A DNA stretch of 64,000 nt. It comes from Sphingomonas sp. LHG3406-1 (GTDB lineage Bacteria; Pseudomonadota; Alphaproteobacteria; Sphingomonadales; Sphingomonadaceae). Under the pieces are notes generated by a model. That model had not been told where the DNA came from. It was given only the letters and a program-made list of their open reading frames with translations, and did no database searches. The stretch lies in the NCBI RefSeq assembly GCF_029637485.1, contig NZ_CP069128.1:1116001-1180000 (forward strand). Reading direction: 5' to 3'. Shown here piece by piece: positions 37,812 through 47,007 of this stretch (the stretch's first letter is position 1; every line of letters starts with the position of its first letter). Both the position numbers and the translations under genes were made by a program.

Positions 37812-38618
37812 TCAGCGCTGGCAGGCCGGGCAATGGAAGGTCGACCGGCCGCCCTGGACGAATCGCTTCACCGTCCCGCCGCAGGCGCAGGGGCTGCCCT
37901 CGCGGTCATAGACGGCGAAACTCTTGCTGAAGTAGCCGAGCTCCCCGCTCGGCTGGGCATAGTCGCGCAAGGTCGATCCCCCCGCCTCGATCGCTTCGGC
38001 CAGCACGTCGTGGATCGCCGGCACCAGCCGCTTCAGCCGGTCGAGGCTGACCTTCCCGCCCGCCCGCTTCGGGCTGATCCCGGCCCGGTGCAGCGCCTCG
38101 CACACATAGATGTTGCCGAGGCCCGCAACGATGCCCTGGTCGAGCAGCAGCAGCTTGATCGCCGCGCTTCGCCCCGCAAGCCGCCGTTTCAACTCCTCGG
38201 GCGTCAGGTCAAACGGCTCCGGCCCGAGCTCGGCGAAGGCGGGCCACCCGTCGAGTTCGGCGGTCGGCACCAGGTCGACGCTCCCGAACCGCCGCGGGTC
38301 GTTCAGCACCAGCCGGTGACCGTCGTCCGTCTCCAGCAGCAGGTGATCGTGAGGTTCCTCCTCAGCCGGATCGATTCGCCACCGCCCGCTCATCCCGAGA
38401 TGGAAGATCAGGCTGTCGTCGCGGTCGGTATGGATCAGGCCAAATTTGGCCCGCCGCCCGAGCCCGGTCACCCGCGCCCCCGTCAGCCGCTGGCCGAGAT
38501 CGACCGGGAACGGCCGCCGCAGGTCCGCCCGCCGCGGCTCGATCCGCGTCAGCCGCCGGCCCTCAAGCACCTGCGCAAGCCCGCGCACGGTGGTCTCGAC
38601 TTCGGGAAGCTCTGGCAT
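37812..38618 (-). CDS. mutM: Formamidopyrimidine-DNA glycosylase
   Basis: 268 residues. MutM removes 8-oxoguanine and nicks the abasic site. The catalytic N-terminus PELPEVETT (Pro2, Glu3) is intact, Lys in the central region (AKFGLIHTDRDDSLIFHLGMSGRW, in part) is present, and the C-terminal zinc finger reads CACGGTVKRF-----FHCPACQR. It is divergent from ubiE with a 48-bp gap. Confidence 0.96.
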   Translation of the reverse strand: MPELPEVETTVRGLAQVLEGRRLTRIEPRRADLRRPFPVDLGQRLTGARVTGLGRRAKFGLIHTDRDDSLIFHLGMSGRWRIDPAEEEPHDHLLLETDDGHRLVLNDPRRFGSVDLVPTAELDGWPAFAELGPEPFDLTPEELKRRLAGRSAAIKLLLLDQGIVAGLGNIYVCEALHRAGISPKRAGGKVSLDRLKRLVPAIHDVLAEAIEAGGSTLRDYAQPSGELGYFSKSFAVYDREGSPCACGGTVKRFVQGGRSTFHCPACQR

Positions 38619-38666
38619 GTCTGGCCGTATGGCGCGGACCGCCGTCCGCCGCTAGAGCCCTGCCCC

Positions 38667-39398
38667 ATGTCCGACAAAGTCAACTTCGGCGACCAGCTCG
38701 TCAGCCCGGAAGAGAAGACCCGCAAGGTGGGCGAGGTCTTCTCCTCGGTCGCGCGCCGCTACGACATCATGAACGACCTGATGAGCGCGGGCATGCACCG
38801 GCTGTGGAAGGACCGGTTCGTCTCCCGCGTGAAGCCGCAGCGCCACGAGCATGTCCTCGACATGGCCGGCGGTACCGGCGACATCGCCTTCCGCATGGCC
38901 GCGCGCGGCGCCGCCGTGACCGTCAGCGACATCAATGCCGACATGCTCGGAGTCGGCGAGGAACGCGCGGCGAAGAAGGGCATCGAAGGGCTCAGCTGGT
39001 CGGTTCAGAATGCCGAGACCTTGAGCTTCGCCGACCGCAGCTTCGATGCCTACACCATCGCCTTCGGCATCCGGAACGTCACCGACATCCCCAAGGCCCT
39101 CCGCGAGGCGCACCGCGTGCTGAAGTTCGGCGGCCGCCTGTTCGTGCTCGAATTCTCGACCAGCGACTGGCCGGGTTTCGGCGAGGCCTATGAGGTCTGG
39201 GCCGACAAGGCGATTCCGAAGATCGGGAAGGCCGTCACCAACGACGAGGCGAGCTACCGCTACCTCGTCGAAAGCATCCGCCGCTTCCCCAAGCCGCTCG
39301 AGTTCGAGCGCATGATCGGGGAGGCGGGCTTCATCCGTACCCACACCGAGACGCTGATGGGTGGCCTCGTCTGCATCTGGTCGGGGTGGAAGGCTTGA
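38667..39398 (+). CDS. ubiE: Ubiquinone/menaquinone C-methyltransferase
   Basis: 243 residues. UbiE methylates the ring of the ubiquinone precursor. The family N-terminus VFSSVARRYDIMNDLMSAGMHRLWK (in part, about 24-48), SAM motif VLDMAGGTGDIAFRMA near 67, and IAFGIRNVTDIPKALREAHRVLKFGG (in part) near 132 are all present. The GTG start of ubiB lies inside its last codons (13-base overlap), so the two ubiquinone genes are coupled. Confidence 0.95.
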   Translation: MSDKVNFGDQLVSPEEKTRKVGEVFSSVARRYDIMNDLMSAGMHRLWKDRFVSRVKPQRHEHVLDMAGGTGDIAFRMAARGAAVTVSDINADMLGVGEERAAKKGIEGLSWSVQNAETLSFADRSFDAYTIAFGIRNVTDIPKALREAHRVLKFGGRLFVLEFSTSDWPGFGEAYEVWADKAIPKIGKAVTNDEASYRYLVESIRRFPKPLEFERMIGEAGFIRTHTETLMGGLVCIWSGWKA

Positions 39399-40933
39399 CC
39401 TCTTCGGTCACGCATCTTGTCCGCATCCTCCGCTGGGGACGCACCCTGGCGCGCTACGGTGCGCTGCAGGGGGTCGAGCGCGATCCCCTCACCCCGCCGT
39501 TCGCGCGGCGCATCGTGCGCCTCGCCCGCTTCGGCCTCCGCCAGCCGGACGAGCCCGACTATGCAACGGCCCTGCAGCAGCTCGGCCCCGCCGCCATCAA
39601 GTTCGGCCAGGCCCTCGCCACCCGCCCCGACCTCGTCGGCGAGAAGGCCGCGCACAATCTCTTTGCGCTGCAGGACTCGCTCCCGCCCGCGCCCTTCCCG
39701 CTGATCCGCAAGGCGGTCGAGCAGGCGCTCGAGGCGCCGCTCGAAAGCCTGTTCCTCGACTTTGACGAAACACCGGTCGGCGCCGCTTCCATCGCCCAGG
39801 TCCACCGCGCGGTCACCACCGAAGGCCGGCAGGTGGCGGTGAAGGTGCTCCGCCCCGGCATCGAGGAAACATTCGCCGAGGCGCTGGAGACCTACGAATG
39901 GGCGGCCGCCCACCTTGAAGCCCATGCCGGCGACGAGGTCCGCCGCCTTCGCCCCAAGACCGTCATCGCCCATTTCCGTCAGTGGACCCGGCGCGAGCTC
40001 GACCTCCAGCGGGAGGCCGCCTCGGCCTCCGAACTGAAGGAGAATATGGTCGCCGAGGACGGCTTCTACGTCCCCGAGATTGACTGGCGCCGGACCGCCC
40101 GGCGGGTCCTCACCCTCGAATGGCTGGACGGCATCAAGCTGTCCAAGCGCGATGCGCTGCTCGAAGCCGGCCACGATCCCCGCGCCCTCGCCGGGATCCT
40201 CGTCCGCGCCTTCCTTCGCCAGGCGGTGATCGACGGCTTCTTCCACGCCGATCTCCACCAGGGCAATCTGTTCGCACTCCCCGACGGCCGCCTCGCCGCC
40301 ATCGACTTCGGGATCATGGGCCGGATCGATCGCCGCGCTCGCAACTGGCTGGCGGAGATCCTCTACGGCCTCATCACCGGCAATTATCAGCGCGTCGCCG
40401 ACATCCATTTCGAAGCGCAGTACGTTCCGGCTCACCACAGCGCCGAGGAGTTCGCGACGGCGCTACGGGCGGTCGGCGAGCCGATCCGCGGGCTTCCGGT
40501 CAAGGACATCAGCGTCGGCCGCATGCTCGAAGGCCTGTTCTCCATCACCCGCGACTTCGACATGCCCACTCAGCCGCACCTGCTGCTGCTGCAGAAGACG
40601 ATGGTCATGGAGGAAGGCGTCGCCACCTTCCTTGATCCCGACATCAACATGTGGGAATCGGCCGAGCCCTTCCTGCGCGAATGGATCCGCGGCGAACTGG
40701 GTCCCGAAGCTGCGCTCGCCGATCGCCTGATCCGCTGGAAGCGCACGGTCGAGAAGCTCCCCGACCTGATCGACCGCATCGACCATTATTTCCCTGCCCC
40801 GGGCGGCGCCCCGCCGGAACTTCCCGAGGTGCAGGTCGACGTCAAGCAGCTGCCAAGGCCCGGCTGGCGCGACCTCGGAGTCGCGGTGGTCGCGGCAGCC
40901 GCCGGCGCGGCCGCGGTGCTTCTGCTGCTCTAG
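39386..40933 (+). CDS. ubiB: UbiB-family atypical kinase, ubiquinone biosynthesis
   Basis: 515 residues. UbiB/ADCK proteins are atypical kinase-fold ATPases that support ubiquinone synthesis at the inner membrane. The KxGQ motif (IKFGQALATRPDL near 72), Ala-rich nucleotide loop GAASIAQVHRA near 132, VAVKVLRPG with the invariant Lys, and FHADLHQGNL near 288 with DFGIMG near 310 define the family. A hydrophobic C-terminal tail anchors the protein (AVVAAAAGAAAVLLLL). Start: GTG at 39386 inside ubiE, or TTG at 39395 overlapping the ubiE stop; the choice changes three residues. Confidence 0.95.
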   Translation: MEGLTSSVTHLVRILRWGRTLARYGALQGVERDPLTPPFARRIVRLARFGLRQPDEPDYATALQQLGPAAIKFGQALATRPDLVGEKAAHNLFALQDSLPPAPFPLIRKAVEQALEAPLESLFLDFDETPVGAASIAQVHRAVTTEGRQVAVKVLRPGIEETFAEALETYEWAAAHLEAHAGDEVRRLRPKTVIAHFRQWTRRELDLQREAASASELKENMVAEDGFYVPEIDWRRTARRVLTLEWLDGIKLSKRDALLEAGHDPRALAGILVRAFLRQAVIDGFFHADLHQGNLFALPDGRLAAIDFGIMGRIDRRARNWLAEILYGLITGNYQRVADIHFEAQYVPAHHSAEEFATALRAVGEPIRGLPVKDISVGRMLEGLFSITRDFDMPTQPHLLLLQKTMVMEEGVATFLDPDINMWESAEPFLREWIRGELGPEAALADRLIRWKRTVEKLPDLIDRIDHYFPAPGGAPPELPEVQVDVKQLPRPGWRDLGVAVVAAAAGAAAVLLLL

Positions 40934-40977
40934 GCCGTCAGCCCCGTGCCTGCGGAAACCTCAGGTGGACGTTCTGC

Positions 40978-41553
40978 TCACCTCACCACTGGTCCCTTCG
41001 ACAGCGGCACGGCAGGAGCACGGTTCATCTCGTTGCGCCAGATCTCTACCGCTTCCTCGATCGGAAGCCCGCCGGCTTGCAGTTCGGCGATGCGCCGATC
41101 TCGCCGCTCCGCAAACGCTGTCTCGTCCGGGTCCTGGACATAGTGGGCTTCTGCGGTTCGGAGCTTCCGCCCCGCATCGAGCCGAAACTCCATCCAGCCC
41201 TCCCAATCCGCGCCTGCCCTGGCGACGTAGGTGACGCCACTCTGTAGCGCCTTGGCGGGAACCAGGGTGCGCAAACCGGGACCGCTTGCGCCGAAGGGTA
41301 TGGGAAGCGCCCCCTTGCGACAGGGGATGAGTTTCACCCGCCAGATCCACTCACGCCCGGCCCAGACATCCAGGCTGCACAATTCTTCTTCGTCGGGGCG
41401 GTGCGGCCAGACGAACCATCTGCGTTCGACCTTGGTCCAGAACAGCAGCTTGCCGTCCTGCGCGACGAGATCGAGCGGATAGGGCGGTGGCTGGCAGCTG
41501 CCGAGCGCGAGCAGCAGCAGTGCCGCTGAACCCGCCCGGCCAAGCTGCCGCAT
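40978..41553 (-). CDS. Putative lipoprotein of unknown function
   Basis: 191 residues. A lipoprotein signal ends in ALGSC, with Cys20 as the likely lipidated residue. The mature part contains DLVAQDGKLLFWTKVERRWFVWPHR (in part), two cysteines near 59 and 79, and a long C-terminal helix with DPDETAFAERRDRRIAELQAGG. I recognise no family. The ATG lies 3 bp after the stop of the DUF305 fusion gene, so the pair is almost certainly one transcript and may act together in the envelope. Confidence 0.7.
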   Translation of the reverse strand: MRQLGRAGSAALLLLALGSCQPPPYPLDLVAQDGKLLFWTKVERRWFVWPHRPDEEELCSLDVWAGREWIWRVKLIPCRKGALPIPFGASGPGLRTLVPAKALQSGVTYVARAGADWEGWMEFRLDAGRKLRTAEAHYVQDPDETAFAERRDRRIAELQAGGLPIEEAVEIWRNEMNRAPAVPLSKGPVVR

Positions 41554-41556
41554 GGG

Positions 41557-43923
41557 CTAGCCGCCGATCTGCGCCAGCACCTGCTTGAGCGCCGCTACGC
41601 GCTTGGCCGCGACCGGGTCGGCCGGCGCGCGCAGCCCCGCCGCGAGGCTGCGCAGCTGCGCCGGCTGCGGGCTGGCGAGCGCCGTCCGGAGCGAGGCGAT
41701 CTGCGCCGCCGGCAGGCTCTGCGACCGCTCCAGCTGGTCGACATAGGCCAGCGCCACGACCGGCACCGCCGGCCAGCTGACCGGCGCCTGCTGCTGCGGG
41801 TTGAAGCGGTCGTTCGGATGCTGCGCCAGCGCCGCTGCGGCAATCTCGTTGGCGGTCAGCTGGGGTCCCGGCTGCAGCGCCAGCACGTCGAGGCCGCGGG
41901 CGATCTCGGTCCCGTAGATCCGGCCCTTGTAGTAATAGGCCGACCAGAAACCGCCCATCACCAGCTCGTCCTTGTAGACGGGGCCGCGGTCGAAATAGGC
42001 GATCTCGGCCGGGCGGCTGCTGTCGGTGAAGTCGCTGATCGAGATGCCACCCTGGTACCAGGCCTGGACGAACAGGTCGCGGCCCGGGACCGGGATGATC
42101 GACCCGTTATGCGCGACGCAATTCTCCTGCTCGCTCTGCGCCGCCGGCAGCTTGTAGTGGTTGCGGAAGCGAAGCCGCCCGCCCTCGATGTCGTAGATGG
42201 CGTTGGCGCCCCAGTTGCGGGGATCCGACACGAGGCAGCGCGGCCGCCCGCCGCCGCCCCACTCATCGGTGAACAGCACCTTGGTGCCGTCATTGTTGAA
42301 GGTCGCCGAATGCCAGTAAGCGAAAGTCGGGTCGAGCACCTGGTCGATGCGCCTGGGCTTCGCCGGCGTGCTGATGTCGAGCAGGATGCCGTTGCCCGAG
42401 CAGGCGCCGGCGGCGAGCTTGAGCGACGGAAAGACGGTGATGTCGTGGCACTGGTCGGTCTGCGCCGTGTCCTGCGTACCGTCGCCATGGTCGCCGCCCG
42501 CCCACAGGCCCGAGATGCTGCCGGTCGCCGGATCGCCGAACACGCGCGGCCGGTCGACGATGCGGGCGGCTGCCGGGTTGGCAACCGGGATTTCGATCAC
42601 GTCGATCGAAAACAGCGCCGACTTCATCGACCCCGGATCGGAGACGCAATTGGCGTCTTCCTTGGCCGAGCGGACGTTGGCCGTGCCCGACACATAGACG
42701 ATGATCTTGCCGTCGCGGCCGGGGCCGCTGACCACGCTGTGCGTGTGGCTGCCGCGGCAGGTCTGGACCGCGCCGACCTGGCGCGGCGCCGCGAGGTTCG
42801 AGATGTCGAAGATGCGGATGCCGCGGAACCGCTCGGGCGAGGCGTCCTGCTGGATGCCCTGCCGGCCGCAGTCCAGCCGTCCGCGGTTCTGCTCCACCGA
42901 CATGATGAGGAGATTGCCGACGATCGACAGGTCGCCCTGCCCGCCCGGGCAGATGGTCGAGCTGACGAGGGTCGGCGCAGCGCCGGTCGGGCTCACCCGG
43001 TAGATGCTGAAGCCGTGATAGTTGCCGGTCGCCAGCACGTCGCCCTGGAAGGCCATGTCGGTCTGGGCGAAGCTCAGCAGCGGCGATCGGCCGGCCCCGG
43101 CCGGCGCCTTCTCGCCCTTCTTGACCAGGGCCGAGGCCGGCAGGTCATAAGGGTTGGCCGGATCGAAGAAGCCGGTCGGCTTGGGCAACGAGGCGACCAG
43201 GGCAAGGCCGCGGATCGCCTGGCCGGCATCGTTGGTGCCGGCCTTGAGCGCGGTGCGCGGATCCTCGGCGATGGTGCCGAGCAGCGCGCTCATCCGCTTG
43301 ATCTCTTCCTGCTGCTCCTTGATCAGGTCGGCGATGAAGGTGTTGAGCGCCGGATCGGCCGCCGTGCCGCCGCGCTGCAGCAGCTCGCGCGCCATCCGGA
43401 TCGCACCCTGGTGATGGGTGATCATGCGGGTCAGGAACAGCCGCTCGAAGGCGATGCCCTTGGCGGCGCTCATCTCCTGCAGCTGTGCCGGGGTCGCCAT
43501 GCCCATGTGGGTCATGTGCGCCGCATCCTGCATCATGTGCGCGGCATGCGGCCCCTCGACCGGCTGGGCGCGGTCGGCCAGCCACTTCTTCATCCAGCTG
43601 ATCTCGTCGCCCTGGCTGGCATCGATCCGCTTGGCCATCTGGACGATCTCGGGCCGGGCGGTGCGGCCGGGCACCATCGCCGTCATCACTGTCGCCTGCC
43701 CGTGGTGCGGGATCATGTCCTGCAGGAAGCTGACGTCATAAGCCGAGAAGCTGGTATCGGCGATGCGACTGGCGGTGGTGGCGTCGATCACCCGGCTCGC
43801 CTGCCCGGGGGCCCCCGGCTGGACGATCGGCGCGCTCTGCGCGGCGGCAAGTGAAGCGGTGCAGCCGGCGGAAAGAAGAAGCAGCTTCACGCCACGCAAA
43901 GTCATGGTCACCTGATCGCGCAT
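41557..43923 (-). CDS. Exported DUF305 domain fused to an LVIVD-type beta-propeller
   Basis: 788 residues with a signal peptide (LLLLSAGCTASLAAAQ). Residues about 55-215 form two DUF305 (ferritin-like, metal-binding) halves with DMIPHHGQA near 74, a Met/His-rich segment HAAHMMQDAAHMTHMGM near 128 and MITHHQGAI near 167; such motifs bind copper or iron in related proteins. Residues about 290-700 contain repeated blades such as GIRIFDISNLAAPRQVG, GILLDISTPAKPRRID and GISISDFTDSSRPAEIA, the LVIVD propeller pattern. The Cys-rich propeller suggests a secreted or periplasmic location. The start at 43923 is chosen by a distant GAGGA; the ATG at 43905 is an alternative. Confidence 0.85.
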   Translation of the reverse strand: MRDQVTMTLRGVKLLLLSAGCTASLAAAQSAPIVQPGAPGQASRVIDATTASRIADTSFSAYDVSFLQDMIPHHGQATVMTAMVPGRTARPEIVQMAKRIDASQGDEISWMKKWLADRAQPVEGPHAAHMMQDAAHMTHMGMATPAQLQEMSAAKGIAFERLFLTRMITHHQGAIRMARELLQRGGTAADPALNTFIADLIKEQQEEIKRMSALLGTIAEDPRTALKAGTNDAGQAIRGLALVASLPKPTGFFDPANPYDLPASALVKKGEKAPAGAGRSPLLSFAQTDMAFQGDVLATGNYHGFSIYRVSPTGAAPTLVSSTICPGGQGDLSIVGNLLIMSVEQNRGRLDCGRQGIQQDASPERFRGIRIFDISNLAAPRQVGAVQTCRGSHTHSVVSGPGRDGKIIVYVSGTANVRSAKEDANCVSDPGSMKSALFSIDVIEIPVANPAAARIVDRPRVFGDPATGSISGLWAGGDHGDGTQDTAQTDQCHDITVFPSLKLAAGACSGNGILLDISTPAKPRRIDQVLDPTFAYWHSATFNNDGTKVLFTDEWGGGGRPRCLVSDPRNWGANAIYDIEGGRLRFRNHYKLPAAQSEQENCVAHNGSIIPVPGRDLFVQAWYQGGISISDFTDSSRPAEIAYFDRGPVYKDELVMGGFWSAYYYKGRIYGTEIARGLDVLALQPGPQLTANEIAAAALAQHPNDRFNPQQQAPVSWPAVPVVALAYVDQLERSQSLPAAQIASLRTALASPQPAQLRSLAAGLRAPADPVAAKRVAALKQVLAQIGG

Positions 43924-44064
43924 TACCCGGTCATCCTCGGTACAATTCCTGACGATGACAGGCGTAGCAGCCTTCCGGCGCTCTTCAACAGCCCTTGTTT
44001 GCGACTCGTCGAAGCCATGCTAACCGGCCCTCAAGGGCAGTTAACCAGCATAGGGGACTTCAGC

Positions 44065-44613
44065 ATGAGCGACCGCGTTACCATCACTCTCAGCGAACTT
44101 CACTGCGAAGCGCAGTCGGAGCCGGGCGGTTGCGAACCCTATCTCTTCACCAGCTTCTACGCGATCGGCGCCGATGGAAACATCGAGGTGAAGTCGCCCA
44201 GGCACCCCGACGTGCGCGAGGCCTTCTCCAACGACATCGAGGCGGGCACCACCCTTCAGGTCCCGCAGGAAATCGGCACCTGCGAACTGCCGGCCGGCGG
44301 CAATGTCGGCTTCGTCGCGCTGGTGATCGACGAGGACATGGGCCGGCTGGTCGCGGTCGACAAGGCGCATGATGCCTTCCATGCCGCGGTCGAGGAGCAG
44401 CTTCGCGACAGCGGCGGCCGGATCGACACCGGCGAGATCATCAGCAAGGTTCGCAGTGCTGTCCACGGCACCTTCGACTATTCCGACCTTCATCGCGACC
44501 AGGACGACCTGCTCGGGATCGTCGACCATCGTATCAGCGGCAGCGGCCCGTTCGAGGCCCATGTCGGCACCAGCGACGACGACCGCTTCATCCTCCGCGG
44601 CGAGGTCCGCTGA
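44065..44613 (+). CDS. Conserved-looking protein of unknown function
   Basis: 182 residues, acidic, without signal peptide or membrane segments. It begins MSDRVTITLSELHCEAQSEPGG, contains PYLFTSFYAIGADGNIEV and FVALVIDEDMG, and ends with ISGSGPFEAHVGTSDDDRFIL. The pattern of alternating hydrophobic residues suggests a beta-rich fold such as a C2-like sandwich, and the C-terminal half is reminiscent of repeats seen in phage or toxin-immunity proteins, but I make no functional claim. The ATG at 44065 follows GGGGAC. A perfect terminator follows 28 bp after the stop. Confidence 0.68.
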   Translation: MSDRVTITLSELHCEAQSEPGGCEPYLFTSFYAIGADGNIEVKSPRHPDVREAFSNDIEAGTTLQVPQEIGTCELPAGGNVGFVALVIDEDMGRLVAVDKAHDAFHAAVEEQLRDSGGRIDTGEIISKVRSAVHGTFDYSDLHRDQDDLLGIVDHRISGSGPFEAHVGTSDDDRFILRGEVR

Positions 44614-44641
44614 ACTTTTCCGATCGTGCGTTTGGCGCGAA

Positions 44642-44668
44642 GGGGACGGAGCGATCCGTCCCCTTTTT
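44642..44668 (+). terminator. Intrinsic terminator
   Basis: GGGGACGGA-GCGA-TCCGTCCCC followed by five T: a perfect 9-bp stem. It ends the 182-residue gene and lies 10 bp before the stop of the convergent yghU-like gene. Confidence 0.92.
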
Positions 44669-44677
44669 CGTGTCCGT

Positions 44678-45511
44678 TCAGAGCCCCAGCGCGTCGAGAT
44701 CCGCCGCCGAGTGCCGCTCGCGCAGCTGCACGTCGCCGCGCGTCGCATTGACCACTCGCCCGCGCTTCACCGCCGGCCGCGCATCGATCTCCTCGGCCCA
44801 GCGGATGAGGTTGCGATAGCTGTTCGCGTCGAGGAACTCGCTCGCGCCCTCGTAGGTGCGGCCGAGCGCCACTCCGCCATACCAAGGCCAGAGTGCGATG
44901 TCGGTGATGCTATAGTCGTTGCCCGCCACGAACCGGCTCTCTGCGAGGCGCCGGTCGAGCACGTCCATCTGCCTTTTCACCTCCATCGTGTAGCGGTCGA
45001 TCGCATATTCGATCTTGCGCGGCGCATAGGCAAAGAAATGGCCGAACCCGCCGCCCAGCAGGGGCGCAGAGCCCATTTGCCAGAACAGCCAGCTCAACGT
45101 CTCCGCCCGGCTGGTACCGAGGAAGGCCCCGAACTTCTCCGCCAGGTGGAGCAGGATCGCACCGCTCTCGAACACCCGCACCGGCTTTGGACCCGTCCGG
45201 TCGAGCAGCGCCGGTATCTTGCTGTTCGGATTGACTTCCACGAAGCCACTCGAGAACTGGTCACCCTCCATGATGTCGATCAGCCACGCGTCATAGTCGG
45301 CGCCGCCGTGCCCCGCCGCGAGCAGCTCCTCGAACAGGATGGTCACCTTCTGCCCGTTGGGCGTGCCGAGGCTGTAGAGCTGGAAGGGATGCCCGCCGAC
45401 CGGCAGTTCCTTGTCGTGCGTCGGCCCGGCGACCGGCCGATTGATGGACGCGAACCGCCCTTCCGCGGGCTTCGGGGTCCAGACTCTCGGCGGCGTATAA
45501 TCGTCGGACAT
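44678..45511 (-). CDS. yghU: Glutathione S-transferase family disulfide-bond oxidoreductase, YghU type
   Basis: 277 residues from an ATG at 45511 behind AGGGAGAA. YghU-type enzymes use two glutathiones to reduce disulfides or peroxides. The thioredoxin-like N-domain has LGTPNGQKVTILFEELLAAG near 48 and NPNSKIPALLDR near 94 with ESGAILLHLAEKFG near 115; the C-domain has YSITDIALWPWYGG near 200. An N-terminal extension (DDYTPPRVWTPKPAEGRFASINRP, in part) distinguishes YghU from ordinary GSTs. Convergent with the preceding gene across a terminator. Confidence 0.92.
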   Translation of the reverse strand: MSDDYTPPRVWTPKPAEGRFASINRPVAGPTHDKELPVGGHPFQLYSLGTPNGQKVTILFEELLAAGHGGADYDAWLIDIMEGDQFSSGFVEVNPNSKIPALLDRTGPKPVRVFESGAILLHLAEKFGAFLGTSRAETLSWLFWQMGSAPLLGGGFGHFFAYAPRKIEYAIDRYTMEVKRQMDVLDRRLAESRFVAGNDYSITDIALWPWYGGVALGRTYEGASEFLDANSYRNLIRWAEEIDARPAVKRGRVVNATRGDVQLRERHSAADLDALGL

Positions 45512-45756
45512 GCGTGCATTCTCCCTGTCGTTCGCCGGCGACATGGGACGGTCACCGGCGCGCTCAAGAAGGCACCTTCATGTTCCTGCCTAGCAAAGTA
45601 GGGTTTCGTCTGGCATCGCTGCCGAGCCATGTCCGCGCCGCGCAACTTCGACCTGAACCGACCTGGCCATCACGAGGGAAGGCCTGGGCGGCTGGACACC
45701 CCCGCCACCGGTGACCTTTGTGACCTTGTTCATCTTGCCGTGACCCTGGCGCACTG

Positions 45757-47007
45757 ATGGCACGCATCCTGCTCATCGTCGGCGGCGGCATCGCGGCCTT
45801 CAAGGCGGCCGAGCTGATCCGCCTCGCCCGCCGTCACGGTCACGCGGTCACGCCGGTGCTGACCGGCGGCGGAAGCCATTTCGTCACCCCCATGACCCTC
45901 GCTGCTTTGGCCGAGAGCCCGGTCTACACCTCGCTGTGGGACCTCAAGGACGAGACGGAGATGGGGCATATCCAGCTCAGCCGCGCCGCCGACCTCGTCC
46001 TCGTCTGCCCGGCCACCGCCGATCTCCTGGCGAAGATGGCCGCCGGCATCGCCGACGACCTCGCCACCACGCTGCTGCTGGCCACCGACAAGCCGGTCTT
46101 CGCCGCCCCCGCGATGAACGTCCGAATGTGGCTTCACGAAGCGACGCAAGCCAACGTCGCCACCCTGCGCCAGCGCGGCGTCACGGTGATCGACCCCACC
46201 GAAGGCGCCATGGCCTGCGGCGAATACGGCCCCGGAAGGCTGCCCGAGCCGGCGGAGATCTTCGCCCAAGTCTTCCGTCACCCCGGACCTGATCCGGGGT
46301 CCCGCTTCTTGCCCGAAGAGCCAAAGGAAGAAGCGGGATCCCGGGCCGAGCCCGGGATGAAGATCCAAGATGCCGACCTCACCGGCCGTCACATCCTCGT
46401 CACTGCCGGCCCGACGCACGAGCCGATCGATCCCGTCCGGGTCATCGCCAACCGCTCGTCCGGCAGGCAGGGCTTCGCCATCGCCGCCGCCGCCGCCGCG
46501 CTCGGCGCCCGCGTCACCCTCGTCGCCGGCCCCGTCGCGCTGCCTACCCCGCCCGGCGTCGCCCGCATCGACGTCGAGACCGCGGACCAGATGCTTGCCG
46601 CGGTCGACAGCGCCCTTCCCGCCGACGCCGCCATCCTCGTCGCCGCCGTCGCCGACTGGAAGGTGAGCCCAAGCCCGACCAAGCTCAAGAAGTCGGCCGG
46701 CCCGCCGCAGCTGCGCTTCGCGCCCAACCCCGACATCCTCGCCACCCTCGGCACCCATCCCGACCGTCCGCGCCTGCTGGTCGGCTTCGCCGCCGAAACC
46801 GACGACCTCCTCGCCAACGCAGCGTCGAAGCGTTCGGCCAAGAAGGCCGACTGGATCGTCGCCAACGACGTCTCCGGTGACGTCATGGGCGGCCCGTCCA
46901 ACCACCTCCACCTCGTTACCGCCGAGGGTGTCGAGGATCTCGGCGCCGGCTCCAAGGAACAGCTCGCGCGCCAGCTCGTCGCCCGCATCGCCCAGGAACT
47001 TTCATGA
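45757..47007 (+). CDS. coaBC: Bifunctional phosphopantothenoylcysteine decarboxylase / phosphopantothenate-cysteine ligase
   Basis: 416 residues. CoaBC makes 4'-phosphopantetheine for coenzyme A. The N-terminal CoaC flavoprotein half has [19 protein letters not shown] (4-22), the catalytic His region [10 protein letters not shown] near 70 and PAMNVRMW near 122. The C-terminal CoaB half has [13 protein letters not shown] near 218, [12 protein letters not shown] near 233 and KLKKSAGPP near 310. Between the halves, residues about 174-202 ([11 protein letters not shown] ... AEPGMK) are encoded by a palindromic repeat and have no counterpart in normal CoaBC. The stop overlaps the dut start (ATGA). 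Confidence 0.95.
   Translation: MARILLIVGGGIAAFKAAELIRLARRHGHAVTPVLTGGGSHFVTPMTLAALAESPVYTSLWDLKDETEMGHIQLSRAADLVLVCPATADLLAKMAAGIADDLATTLLLATDKPVFAAPAMNVRMWLHEATQANVATLRQRGVTVIDPTEGAMACGEYGPGRLPEPAEIFAQVFRHPGPDPGSRFLPEEPKEEAGSRAEPGMKIQDADLTGRHILVTAGPTHEPIDPVRVIANRSSGRQGFAIAAAAAALGARVTLVAGPVALPTPPGVARIDVETADQMLAAVDSALPADAAILVAAVADWKVSPSPTKLKKSAGPPQLRFAPNPDILATLGTHPDRPRLLVGFAAETDDLLANAASKRSAKKADWIVANDVSGDVMGGPSNHLHLVTAEGVEDLGAGSKEQLARQLVARIAQELS
46277..46360. repeat. Palindromic repeat carried in frame inside coaBC
   Basis: Left arm 46277-46310 and right arm 46328-46360 are inverted copies: CCGGGGTCCCGCTTCTT pairs with AAGAAGCGGGATCCCGG (one G-T wobble). Each arm is itself a smaller palindrome (CCCCGGACCTGATCCGGGG; CCCGGGCCGAGCCCGGG). 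Elements of this form are common between genes in sphingomonads; here one is translated, adding about 28 residues in the linker between the two enzyme domains. Confidence 0.85.

Noticed and set aside
41818..43854. A 678-codon plus-strand frame opposite the DUF305 fusion
   Set aside because: Shadow of a protein with clear signal peptide and repeated motifs; no start signal or family.
44019..44045. Imperfect palindrome GCTAAC ... GTTAAC before the 182-residue gene
   Set aside because: Half-sites resemble the mreB/dnaA motif, but spacing differs widely, so it may be coincidence.
45512..45756. Direct repeats of GTGACC before coaBC (around 45710-45745)
   Set aside because: Only two or three short, loosely spaced copies; no promoter logic seen.
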